A stretch of 64,000 nt of DNA from Terriglobia bacterium (GTDB lineage Bacteria; Acidobacteriota; Terriglobia; JAJPHL01): assembly GCA_021325275.1 (NCBI GenBank), contig JAJPHL010000011.1, forward strand, positions 186,001 to 250,000, written 5' to 3'. Below are positions 51,462 to 60,119 of the stretch, piece by piece. Below the pieces are notes generated by a model. The model saw only the letters and a list, made by a program, of their open reading frames with translations, had not been told where the DNA came from and searched no databases. The position numbers and the translations under genes were made by a program. Position 1 is the first letter of the stretch, and each line of letters starts with the position of its first letter.

Positions 51462-52301
51462 TCAGGAACAGCGCCAGTGCGGAACGTAAGGATCTCGGAT
51501 CAATCCCAGGATTTCGAAACAGCGAATCTGCACCCAGGTTAGATCGAGTTCGTACCATGCCAATCCATGTCGTGCCGACACTGGATGCGCATGGTGGTTG
51601 TTGTGCCATCCTTCACCGAAGGTCAGCAGCGCGACCCAAAAACTGTTGCGGGAATCGTCGTGAGTCGGGAAACGCCGGCTGCCCCACATGTGCGTCGCGG
51701 AGTTCACAAACCACGTGCCATGCCATCCCAGCACGACGCGGACTCCCAGTCCCCACAGGACCATCGACCATCCACCGAACGCCAGCAGCACCAATCCTAA
51801 AATCACGGTGGGCGCCCAATGGTAGGTGTTCAGCAAAAGGTAGAAGCGATCACTGGCCAAGTCCGGGCAGAACCGCTTCATCAGTTGCGTATCACAGTGA
51901 TTGGCATTGCCGGTCATCACCCAGCCGGCGTGCGACCACCAACGGCCGTCGTTCGGCGTGTGGGGATCGCCCTCTTTGTCCGCGAACTGGTGATGAACGC
52001 GATGCGTTGCCACCCACGAGATCGGCCCGCCTTCCAGTGCCAGGGTTCCGCACACGGCAAGGAAGTACTCGAAGGCCTTCGATGTCTTGAATCCCCGGTG
52101 CGTCAGCAAGCGGTGATAACACATGCCGATGCCCCAACTCATCGCCACCCAATAGAGCGCCCCGGCGACGGCGATATCCCACCAGTGAAAATTTAAAAGC
52201 GCCGCCAGTGCCGCCAAATGGAAACCAACCAGCGTAACGATAATGCCGGCGTTGCGCCGGTCGGATTTCTTAAAAGCGTCGAGAGCGTTAGAAGGCCTCA
52301 C
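51462..52301 (-). CDS. Membrane fatty acid desaturase (acyl-CoA delta-9 type)
   Basis: 279 residues with the three histidine boxes of di-iron desaturases: HRLLTHR near 65, HRVHH near 101 and HNNHH near 233. Four membrane helices frame them. Oxygen-dependent introduction of a double bond in acyl chains is expected. The only possible start is GTG 52301; an ATG just upstream is followed by a stop. The first 51 codons are duplicated 1.8 kb away in a broken copy, and the sequence just upstream of this gene is a remnant of a TIGR03437 gene. Confidence 0.92.
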   Translation of the reverse strand: MRPSNALDAFKKSDRRNAGIIVTLVGFHLAALAALLNFHWWDIAVAGALYWVAMSWGIGMCYHRLLTHRGFKTSKAFEYFLAVCGTLALEGGPISWVATHRVHHQFADKEGDPHTPNDGRWWSHAGWVMTGNANHCDTQLMKRFCPDLASDRFYLLLNTYHWAPTVILGLVLLAFGGWSMVLWGLGVRVVLGWHGTWFVNSATHMWGSRRFPTHDDSRNSFWVALLTFGEGWHNNHHAHPVSARHGLAWYELDLTWVQIRCFEILGLIRDPYVPHWRCS

Positions 52302-52364
52302 GTATTCATGCTAGCAGGACCGGCAAACGAATCGCGTAACGGTTGTGTAATAGCGGATGCCGCG

Positions 52365-52404
52365 CTATTGCACGGCGATCGTAACAGTATTCGAGGTGAC
52401 GCGC
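52365..52404 (-). pseudogene. Remnant of a TIGR03437-domain gene (last codons)
   Basis: Read on the minus strand this encodes VTSNTVTIAVQ and a TAG stop, identical in protein sequence to the end of the intact gene at 54115. Only about 40 bases remain. A 7-bp hairpin (AATAGCG/CGCTATT, 52349-52369) overlaps the stop. The rest of the former gene has been replaced by the response-regulator fragment. Confidence 0.75.
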
Positions 52405-52411
52405 CGACGAC

Positions 52412-52861
52412 ATGCAAGAAAACCGCGAGATGTATGCCCTCCTCCTTCGGAACGAGGGATATCGAGTGGTCTTAGCCGCGGACGGCGAAGAAGCCTTGGA
52501 ACTGCTGGCCACCGGCCCCATTGACATCGCCTTGGTCGATGTGTTGATGCCGCGACGCACCGGCTTCAGCGTATGCCGTCAGATCAAGAGCACCGCACAG
52601 ACGCGGTTGCTGCCGGTCGTCTTAATCACGGGTCTGAGCAACACGGACGACCGCGTCCAGGGAATTGAGTGCGGAGCGGATGATTTCCTTTGCAAGCCGA
52701 TCAAGAAGGAAGAGCTGATCGCGAGAGTCAAGTTTCTTCTGAGAATCAAGCACGTCACCGACGAACTGGAGCACGCCGAAACCGTCCTATTCAGTCTGGC
52801 TCTCGGCATTGAAGCGAAAGACCCCTACACCGAAGGGCATTGCCACCGGCTGGGACATCAG
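52412..52861 (+). pseudogene. Response regulator / HD-GYP fragment, truncated at both ends
   Basis: From ATG 52412 the sequence NREMYALLLRNEGYRVVLAADGEEALELL, the phosphoacceptor region IALVDVLMPRRTGF, ITGLSN and CKPIKKEEL belong to a receiver domain. It continues into LGIEAKDPYTEGHCHRL, the start of an HD-GYP domain. The receiver lacks its first strand; the two acidic residues of the active site (DD) are encoded directly before ATG but preceded by a TGA. After residue ~150 homology stops, and the frame runs on antisense to a pilin fragment. The intact family degrades cyclic di-GMP. A translated receiver-only protein is possible. Confidence 0.75.
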
Positions 52862-53071
52862 GCTCTTCCGGATCGTGAGCACCTTCGGAGCGGAAATGGC
52901 GCTCAGAACCAATGTCGCCGCCACCACGAACAGTATCTCCAGCAGCGATACTCCCCGGGAGCGCGTCCCCGCCCACCCAAGACGAGGCTGGCGCTTGCCT
53001 TCGAGAGCTGTCTCTATTTTCGCGGGCACCGAGCGGTTCATCACTACGTGTGAGAGCATGACAAGGGCCAC
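52862..53071 (-). pseudogene. Type IV pilin N-terminal fragment
   Basis: The minus-strand frame contains TRSRG followed by VSLLEILFVVAATLVLSAI, a prepilin cleavage site with glutamate at +5 and the hydrophobic pilin helix, then SAPKVLTIRKSLM. The frame beyond about 52862 is only the antisense of the HD-GYP fragment, so the pilin's globular domain is missing. A long leader before the cleavage site may be spurious. 53072-53205 holds nothing I can identify. Confidence 0.6.
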
Positions 53072-53205
53072 AGAGGCCGCCCTGGGGAACCCATCCGGAC
53101 GCGAGGAACGGTGGGTCTATCGGTTTACAGTCCATGGTTGCCTCTGCGTATGCCACGCAATAAGGCAAATTGTGCAATGCTAACTGCAGATATTGCAGGC
53201 ATTCC

Positions 53206-53927
53206 CTATGCACTTGCCAAAACGGCATGTGACGAGCCAGGGTTGGTAATTTCTTTGCAGTTTGGATAACGAGAGCAAATCAGCAGTGGCTCTCCACTGC
53301 GGCTTACCGACTCGATCTGCGGAGATCCGCAACTACATTTGCTGAGCCGTAGGCCGCCAACGTTGATAGGTTTTACCGAAGTCAATACATCATCCACGTG
53401 AGAAACGCTTGGCCTGTCAGAACCTCAAGACCTGGGTAACAGCTGGGGGGAGCGTCCGCAAATGGCGAGAATATAATGGCGAGTTCCGCCCTGCATTTGT
53501 TCTTGAGCTGGTAAATACTTGCCAGGTCTTCCTCTTTCAGGGCGCGCTCCAGCCGCATGACCACCACGGCTTTTTTTCCATTGAGTCACGCATACCCCTG
53601 AACCGGCGCACGCCCGAGAACGGGATCTCCGAGCAAGTGGAAGCCGCGGGAAGTCAGCGCCGTGCACACCCAATTCTCTAGAGGTAGCTTCGGAATGCGA
53701 CGAAAATAATCGATTGATGCGATTTCTGAAACAGAACGGGCCGGTTGCGGTAACTTCGGTCGTTTGTAGCGCTGGATTGCCCAGCGCGTTCCGATCCATA
53801 GCCCTCCCCATAACGCAACCAAGCTGAGAAAGACAGATACGGCGGGGGGTGCTAGGGCCACAGCAAGGCCGAAGATCACCACGCTGGCCGCGATCTTGAC
53901 TTTCCTCGACTTCACATCTAGAGACAA
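53206..53927 (-). pseudogene. Broken membrane-anchored restriction-endonuclease-like protein with C4 zinc finger
   Basis: Three pieces line up. The first (from TTG 53927) has two membrane helices (about 10-48), then IDYFRRIPKLPLENWVCTALTSRGFHLL, as in proteins with an Mrr-type domain. It stops at TGA 53586-53588 in GYA-stop-LNGKKAVVVM, where a tryptophan codon is likely lost. The same frame continues with VVMRLERALKEEDLASIYQL to TWMMY. A frameshift near 53385-53397 then joins a topoisomerase-type zinc ribbon (CSCG ... CSRYPNCKEI). The Mrr catalytic D/QxK residues are not evident, so the domain may have been inactive before the mutations. Confidence 0.65.
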
Positions 53928-53945
53928 GCAATTCGGGGTCCATTA

Positions 53946-54099
53946 CCCAATAGAGCGCCGCGGCGGCGGCGATATCCCACCGGTGAAAGTGAAGAAGTGC
54001 CGCCAGCGCCGCCAAATGGAAACACACCAGAGTCGCGATAATGCCGCTATTGGGCCGGTCGGATTTCTTGAAGGCGTCGAAGATGGTACAAACCCTCGT
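53946..54099 (-). pseudogene. 5' fragment of a second desaturase gene
   Basis: Minus-strand translation gives IFDAFKKSDRPNSGIIATLV and then HLAALAALLHFHRWDIAAA, closely matching the first ~51 residues of the intact desaturase at 51462-52301. The start codon is changed from GTG to ACG, and similarity ends abruptly after ALYWV, before all histidine boxes. The fragment follows the TIGR03437 gene end by 15 bases; in the intact copy the spacing is 63. Confidence 0.85.
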
Positions 54100-54114
54100 G
54101 TATCGGATTTTGGA

Positions 54115-57100
54115 CTATTGCACGGCGATCGTAACCGTATTCGAAGTGACCCCGCCGATGGTGAGAATGACCGGCACAGCGGAACCCGCCGGCGTGCCGG
54201 GCGGCACCTGGACATTCACCTGATAGAGACCCACGAACCCGGGAGCCAGCCCCGAGAAACTCACTTGGGCCGCCAGTCCCCCAATGGTCACAAGCGGCGT
54301 TGTCGGAGTGTACGACAGCGGATTGCCTTGAGCGGCCGTGCCGGTGGCCGGTTGGTTGGAAACCGCTCCCAGACCCGTACAATAAATCGAGATGACTTGG
54401 CCTGGGCTCACTGGCTGACTACCAGAGACGCTTTGAGGCGCGGCAAACAGCAAGGTGTTGGCCAGCAGAATCGCGCCCTGGGTGGAACCCGCTATGTTGA
54501 GCGTGAAGATGCCGGGAGCAAATGGTGCGATGCTCATCGGTTCCTTGTTGGAACTCATGGTTCCCACCGTTGCAGTGACTCCTGACTGTGACCGTCCCGC
54601 GAGTGCCCAAGGGATCTGCACATTCACTTGGCTGGGTGAAGCGTAAAAGATAGGCGCAGCTTGACCCCCGATTTGCATACTGGCTGACGCCAGCGCCATG
54701 GGCAGAGGCACAGTGCTCGCCGCCGTCGTCCCGACCGAAAGGTTCTTCCCGAAGACCGATGCGACGCTGCCGGCGGCTACGGTCGGCCGATAACTGGCGG
54801 CGTTGACCGTGCCAGCCGGATTAGTTGCCGGCGCGCCGGATGGAACGGGCGGATTGATTGTGGTCGTGTCGCTCGCCGAGTCGTTGCTGATATTCGACTC
54901 GCCGCCGCCCGCAACCGTCGCGAGGTTTGTCACAATGATGGTGAAAATGTTCTTGGGGATGACAATCCGCTTGACCATGAATCCAACCGGGCTGACCACG
55001 TGGGTCTCGATCAGGTTCCCCGTAGCGATGTCAAAGCGCGTTACCGACGACGCGCACCAGTCGCTGGCCCAGAACGAAATTCCGTCCGGATCGAGCGCCA
55101 GGCCGAGCCAACAAGCGTTGCCGAACCCACCGTAAATGCGAACGAAATTGCCGGATCCGTCGAGGCGGGTAATCACGCTGGTGTTGGCGATCAACATTCC
55201 ACCGCCGGGAAGCAGCGCAAAAGCGCCGGCCACCGCGTCGGGAAGAGGAGCCGCGTTGAAGTTGGACATCTGCGTGTTGGTGCAGACGTTGAAGCGCAAC
55301 ACATCCTGACCCTCCGAGGTGTAATACAGCGTGCATTGGTTGTTATCGAGACCAATGTCATACGTCCCGCGATTCTCCACCTGAGCACTATATTGGGCGA
55401 GCAGATTGCCCGAGGGACCGAACTTCAGGATTTGGTTGCTGCAATCCGCCTGACCGACGTAAGCGTTGCCGCCGTTATCAAATACCACGGACGACGGATT
55501 GCAATTGTAGCCGCTTCCAAAAAGCGCGGTGCTGTCGCCGTACTGATTGAACGTCGCGACATCGTTGCCGGACAACAACCCGGTCGCATACCAATGCGTC
55601 ACATACAGGTTGTTAGAAGTGTCGAAGGCCATGCCTTTGGCTTCGCCAGTCGTGACGCTGGGAAGCACTGCGATCAGCATCCAGGGCTCGCGCCACCATT
55701 GAACGGTTCCGTCGGCCATGGAAATCAAAACGTCACCGGTCTGGAATACAGGGCGACCCACCACCGGCGGGAAAGCCGAAGGCGTGTTGGCCACATTGAC
55801 CGTCACGGTGATCACCGGATAGCTAGCCCCGGACGCAAGAACATCGCTGCGAGTACACGATAAAGTGGCCAGCGTGCAACTCCAACCGGTCCCGCCGATG
55901 GCCGTGGCCGTTAATCCTGCCGGAAGGGTGTCGGTAGCCGTTACCATGCCCACTGTCGGACCGGGACCAATGTTGCTCACCGAGAGAATGTAGTTGTCCC
56001 CGGTATCTCCCTGTGTGAAGTTCCCCACGTGGCTCTTGGTGATGATCAAATCCGGAGGTAAGGCGGCTTTGGTGTTCGTAATGGTGCAGGTGGTCGTCGC
56101 TCCGGCCACTACGACAATGGCAGTGGGTGTCCCATTCGTGCAAACGGCGCTGGTTTGAGTCCAACCGGAAGGTATTGTCTCGACCAGACTATAAGCGACG
56201 CCTGGCGCGAGGTTGTTAAATGCCTGGATCGCCGTTCCGCTGCTGGTCGTCAGAGATGTCAGCCCGAAATTGCTGGCGAACGCGAATGTGCCGTTCCCGC
56301 CCACGGTGTTCTTCACAACCGTGATCGATCCGGTGGTGGGCGGCAAGGCGAAGCTGTTGGTGAATGTGCAAACGGTGTTCACGCCGGCCACCACTGTGAT
56401 CGCCGAAGGTGTTCCGTTGCTGCAAACGGCGCTGGTTTGCGTCCAGCCGGCAGGCGCGGTTTCACTGACCATGTAATTGCTGCCCGGAGTTAGGTTCATG
56501 ACCCAGGGGCTGGATGCCGAGCCATTCACGGTAGTCATCTGCGCGACGAGCCCGAAGTTGCTGGTAAACGCGAATTTGGCGTCTGGGCTTCCCGCGGTAA
56601 CATTCTTCACTACCTGGATGGACCCGGCTGTCGGTGGAGGCGGCGGAGGGATCGGCGCGCAAGCCGACGTTATGACTTGGTCGTCGTCCAGTGTTGTTGC
56701 GCCACTGGGCGCCACAGCGCCGGCCAACAGTCTGCCGGCCACGGTTACGCTATTTCCCACCGTGATGGATGTATGGGCCATGATGTTACCGACAAAAGTA
56801 GATGCGGCCCCAAGAGTCGCCGACGAGCCGACTTGCCAAAAAACGTTGCACGCTTGAGCTTGGCGCGCGAGAAGAATATGAGTCGCCCCTGCGGTGATTA
56901 GAGTGGTGCCGGGAATCTGGAATATGAAGACAGCACCCGGAACGTTACCGGCGTCGAGCGTGAGAATTCCTGCCGCGAGTTGCGCGGTCGTGGCTGACCC
57001 GATCCTATATACGCCAGGACCCAAAGTCAGATTGTTCAGTTGTCCGTCGCCGTTCGGAAAAGTTTGAGTCGGTCCCATGGCGGCCACCGCAGCGTAGGCG

Positions 57101-57402
57101 GTTCCCAAATCGTTGTTGGCTTGCGCGGTAACAGGATTAGCGGCTAGATACAGAATCCCGGGCGGGGTTACGACGCCCGGCCCGGCCGGGGGAGTAAAAC
57201 CGGTAATCGCAGGAGTTGTTGGACCCGATCCAACATTTCCGCCGACAACCACGGTAGGGCCGGTATTGGTAATTCCTGCGTTGGCCAGAACCGCGAAATT
57301 GGCGGCCGTTCCGAGCGAGGGCTGCGCTGCCACATTCGCAACCATCAGAACAAGCGCGATCATGGCCGCGAGGAAGTATGCAGAAATTCGATTCAGATTC
57401 AT
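54115..57402 (-). CDS. Giant exported ice-binding-like (DUF3494) multidomain protein with TIGR03437 end
   Basis: 1095 residues. After a signal peptide (ending near VANVAAQ) a DUF3494 ice-binding-like beta-helix fills about 28-248 (NFAVLANAGITNTG ... GNVGSGP ... AHTSITVGNSVTVAGRLLAG). A proline run leads to two prealbumin/SpaA-like repeats (about 261-350 and 358-445, both with TQTSAVC.NGTP), a DUF11 repeat from about 450, a propeller-like block (about 549-823), and TIGR03437 (about 860-1095). The DUF11 domain is interrupted by the propeller block and resumes at 824. AAGGA precedes ATG 57402. Adhesion or surface binding is more likely than ice binding as such. Confidence 0.85.
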   Translation of the reverse strand: MNLNRISAYFLAAMIALVLMVANVAAQPSLGTAANFAVLANAGITNTGPTVVVGGNVGSGPTTPAITGFTPPAGPGVVTPPGILYLAANPVTAQANNDLGTAYAAVAAMGPTQTFPNGDGQLNNLTLGPGVYRIGSATTAQLAAGILTLDAGNVPGAVFIFQIPGTTLITAGATHILLARQAQACNVFWQVGSSATLGAASTFVGNIMAHTSITVGNSVTVAGRLLAGAVAPSGATTLDDDQVITSACAPIPPPPPPTAGSIQVVKNVTAGSPDAKFAFTSNFGLVAQMTTVNGSASSPWVMNLTPGSNYMVSETAPAGWTQTSAVCSNGTPSAITVVAGVNTVCTFTNSFALPPTTGSITVVKNTVGGNGTFAFASNFGLTSLTTSSGTAIQAFNNLAPGVAYSLVETIPSGWTQTSAVCTNGTPTAIVVVAGATTTCTITNTKAALPPDLIITKSHVGNFTQGDTGDNYILSVSNIGPGPTVGMVTATDTLPAGLTATAIGGTGWSCTLATLSCTRSDVLASGASYPVITVTVNVANTPSAFPPVVGRPVFQTGDVLISMADGTVQWWREPWMLIAVLPSVTTGEAKGMAFDTSNNLYVTHWYATGLLSGNDVATFNQYGDSTALFGSGYNCNPSSVVFDNGGNAYVGQADCSNQILKFGPSGNLLAQYSAQVENRGTYDIGLDNNQCTLYYTSEGQDVLRFNVCTNTQMSNFNAAPLPDAVAGAFALLPGGGMLIANTSVITRLDGSGNFVRIYGGFGNACWLGLALDPDGISFWASDWCASSVTRFDIATGNLIETHVVSPVGFMVKRIVIPKNIFTIIVTNLATVAGGGESNISNDSASDTTTINPPVPSGAPATNPAGTVNAASYRPTVAAGSVASVFGKNLSVGTTAASTVPLPMALASASMQIGGQAAPIFYASPSQVNVQIPWALAGRSQSGVTATVGTMSSNKEPMSIAPFAPGIFTLNIAGSTQGAILLANTLLFAAPQSVSGSQPVSPGQVISIYCTGLGAVSNQPATGTAAQGNPLSYTPTTPLVTIGGLAAQVSFSGLAPGFVGLYQVNVQVPPGTPAGSAVPVILTIGGVTSNTVTIAVQ

Positions 57403-57776
57403 GACTATCCTTCAACCCCTCTCTTCGTGATCAAAAGAAAAGAATGCACGCGTGGAACCAAACGCTAAGCCCAATTTGGAAATGCATTTGTTTCGCAAGG
57501 CATTGATACGCAAGGTGGGGCAGTGCGGACGGTGCGCTATTACGAAATCAATTCCTCGAAAAATCGATGCAAATGCAGAATTTGCACAAAGGAATTGATC
57601 CGCCAGCTTTCTAAATCAAGCGAAAAAGAGCCCAGTATCGGGATCTTCCAGCGTCAAGCTGTGCACTCTCATCCGCTGGGGCGAGCGAAAGAGAACGGAC
57701 AAGCCATTCGCGTTCGTTCCAACATGGCGGGTGACGTCACAGTTATGAAGCAATTCCTGTTTGGTTTCGGATAGAA
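57403..57776. other. Gene-free spacer upstream of the DUF3494 gene
   Basis: No credible gene on either strand; a short plus-strand frame of 83 codons has no recognisable product and overlaps the downstream end of the AI-2E gene. The stretch should hold the promoter of the DUF3494 gene and the end of the AI-2E transcript, but I found no clear -35/-10 pair or T-run hairpin. It is visibly richer in A+T than its surroundings. Confidence 0.5.
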
Positions 57777-59633
57777 TCAAACGTCCAGCTCCTTGGCCAT
57801 CAGAACATCGCTGGCCCGCCGGATCCGTTCCAGAGCGCCCGCCAAACTGATCGCCACAAAATCGATGGAGATGTTTTGAAATCGTTCCCGAGCCTTGACG
57901 ATCCCGCCGTCGTAGTTCCACAGGCCGACCATCACCTTCACGTCCGGGTAGGAAGCGCGCAGACGCTTGCAGAGCGACCGAGCCTGTCCAACAGCAAAAG
58001 GTGGAAGAGCCGAAACGCACACGATCTGTGCATCTCGCAAAGAGACTTCCTTCAACATGTCGTCCACCGCGCCGATCGCTAGAGCTTGCGCGCGATAGCC
58101 GGAGCGTTGCAACAACTGCGCCAACATTCGGCCCACCAGTCCGTCGGATGGATCGCGGGCAGGCACACAGAGAATGACCTCGCCAGACACCTCGGCAGAA
58201 ACGCCGCCAGGAAGTTCGTTCAGTTCCTCGATTAAATCGTCGGTGCAGTCGTAGATAAACCTTTCTTTGTCGGCATCGAGAACGTCGTTGTGGCGATCTT
58301 GCTCCGCAAAACCAAGGGCTGGAATCAGGACCGCGTCGTAGAGGTCACCCAGCTTCCGTTCTTTCAGGTAGGTGCGCGCGATCTCGCCGACTTCTTCGTG
58401 ATCCGTCGCCAAGAGACGCTGATACAGATGAGCCTCCGGTGTGAGAACCGGCTCGTCACCCAAGGCGATTTCCAAGAATTTGAATTGCAGAACGTGGCGG
58501 CCCATCACCATCAGGCAGAGCGTAAGAGGTGTGGAAAGGATCAGGCCCGCTGGTCCCCATAACTCTGCCCAGAACACGGCGGCCACCAGAATGGCCAGCG
58601 GCGAAACGCCAGTGTGGGAGCCATACAACATCGGTTCCACGAGGTTGGCAAGCGTGAGTTCAAGAACCAGGAAAAGCGCCAGCACCATTCCTACTTCCTT
58701 CCAACCAGGAAACACGGCGATCGACAAGGCAATGGGGAAGGCAGCACCAATCACCGTGCCGAGATAGGGGATATACCGCAGCACTCCGCCCATCGCGCCG
58801 AACAAAAGGGCGTGAGGCACTTTCAAGAAATAAAGACCGAGACCAAAGAGAATTCCGTAAGTCGCGTTGACAACAAACTGCACCAGCAAAAAACGGCTGA
58901 GGCGCTGTGTTCCATCGTCGAGCGCCTTGGTGATGTTATGCAGGCGATCGTGTCCCGTGAGGCGAATTACGCGATCCCTCAGGTCTTCTCGCTTTATCAA
59001 CATGAAGAGAGTAAAAATGACGATCACGCCGGTGGTTTCGAACGGGCCCAGCAGCGAGCCCAGGAGCGTTTCCGCTTGTTGAACAATATTCAGCCGAGGC
59101 TCGGCCACATTGACGGTGAAGGGATGGTCTTGCGAACCCGGTGCGTCCGCGGCCGACTCTTTCTTGGCTGCCTGGCGGCGAGGCGGGGCGGGAATTGACT
59201 GCGTCGGCGGTGGGACCGCAGGTGTGTCGGGCGGCTTGGTCAGCTCTTTGTTGAGTTCTCCGAGAGTAGTGGCGGCTTTTGTAAAATCTCCATTTGCATT
59301 ACCGCGGATCGATTCCAGTTTCGCACGGATGTTGGCTTTGTACCCCGGCAGTTGCCGCGTGATTTCCACTAACTGATTCGCGGCTAACCAACCCACGGAA
59401 CCGATCGCGGTGAATCCAATCAGCAAGACCAGGAAAACCGAAAGAACCCGGCCGAGGCGAAGTTTTTCAAGACCGCTGACGATGGGAGTCAGCAAGAAGG
59501 TCAGGATGACCGCCGACGCAAGCGGGATCAGGACTTGGCGGCCAAAGTAGAGCGTGGCGATCACCAGGGCGGTGGCGCCGAGCGTCGTCAGGTGACTGGA
59601 ACTGGTCGCAAGCTTGGAGCGAAGCGTAGTCAT
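57777..59633 (-). CDS. AI-2E/PerM family transporter fused to a B12-binding-like domain
   Basis: 618 residues. The first ~390 form an AI-2E-family (UPF0118/PerM) permease: N-terminal helices 18-85, a variable hydrophilic loop (about 110-200, with a proline stretch), and the conserved core FGAMGGVLRYIPYLGTVIG and VEPMLYGSHTGVSPLAILVAAVFWAELWGPAGLILSTPL in parts. The last ~140 residues (from about 475) look like a Rossmann-type cobalamin-binding-like domain (ILCVPARDPSDGLVGRMLAQLLQRSG ... IVCVSALPPF) without the DxHxxG motif. Such permeases export small molecules; the added domain may be regulatory. Confidence 0.85.
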   Translation of the reverse strand: MTTLRSKLATSSSHLTTLGATALVIATLYFGRQVLIPLASAVILTFLLTPIVSGLEKLRLGRVLSVFLVLLIGFTAIGSVGWLAANQLVEITRQLPGYKANIRAKLESIRGNANGDFTKAATTLGELNKELTKPPDTPAVPPPTQSIPAPPRRQAAKKESAADAPGSQDHPFTVNVAEPRLNIVQQAETLLGSLLGPFETTGVIVIFTLFMLIKREDLRDRVIRLTGHDRLHNITKALDDGTQRLSRFLLVQFVVNATYGILFGLGLYFLKVPHALLFGAMGGVLRYIPYLGTVIGAAFPIALSIAVFPGWKEVGMVLALFLVLELTLANLVEPMLYGSHTGVSPLAILVAAVFWAELWGPAGLILSTPLTLCLMVMGRHVLQFKFLEIALGDEPVLTPEAHLYQRLLATDHEEVGEIARTYLKERKLGDLYDAVLIPALGFAEQDRHNDVLDADKERFIYDCTDDLIEELNELPGGVSAEVSGEVILCVPARDPSDGLVGRMLAQLLQRSGYRAQALAIGAVDDMLKEVSLRDAQIVCVSALPPFAVGQARSLCKRLRASYPDVKVMVGLWNYDGGIVKARERFQNISIDFVAISLAGALERIRRASDVLMAKELDV

Positions 59634-59721
59634 GACCTTCCGCGATCATCTGCTCCGCGAAATCTTGCGGTGGCCGGTTTTCATTTCATGATCGCTCCGG
59701 CCGGGCCAGCCTTGGTTCGGT

Positions 59722-60006
59722 TCAGCCAACCTTGGCAGAGTCTCGATAAGCCTCTCGACCTGCTTCCAAGGCGCTGCCGATCTTCGCTTTTCCGCGGGCA
59801 GTCAATTCCGTGGCCTGATCGCCTAGATCGCGCAGATGCCCGCCGATTTTTTTTCCGCCGGCGCCGAGCCGGTCCAAACCCTGCCGAGTTTTCTGTTTTA
59901 CGAGAGCCTGAGTCTGTTTACCTGATCGTGGGGCAAACGCCAAGGCCAAGAAGACGCCGGCGGCGAGACCCGCCAAACCAGCGCAGACCGCTCGTGATGT
60001 CGTCAT
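59722..60006 (-). CDS. YtxH-domain small membrane protein
   Basis: 94 residues: one N-terminal membrane helix (about 6-26, AVCAGLAGLAAGVFLALAFAPRSG) and a helical, lysine-rich tail with the TRQGLDRLG...KKIGGHL pattern of YtxH proteins. Similar proteins are general-stress or envelope-associated in Firmicutes, but their function is unknown. It lies 88 bases upstream of the AI-2E gene on the same strand. Confidence 0.75.
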   Translation of the reverse strand: MTTSRAVCAGLAGLAAGVFLALAFAPRSGKQTQALVKQKTRQGLDRLGAGGKKIGGHLRDLGDQATELTARGKAKIGSALEAGREAYRDSAKVG

Positions 60007-60119
60007 GCGATTCTCCCGTGCGTACCGAGACTCTTACGCAGCCTAACTAACTGTTGCACGGGGAGCGGTTGGCGTCTGCTTCCTATTGACCACGGACGAG
60101 TGTGTCTGATTTGAGATCC

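Noticed and set aside
53425-54027. 200-codon minus-strand frame starting with a desaturase-like sequence
   Set aside because: Only its first ~27 codons are desaturase-like; the rest is an out-of-frame reading of the endonuclease-like gene. Annotated as two pseudogenes instead.
57523-57774. 83-codon plus-strand frame with several cysteines
   Set aside because: No ribosome binding site or family match, and it ends in the 3' border of the AI-2E gene. Treated as spacer.
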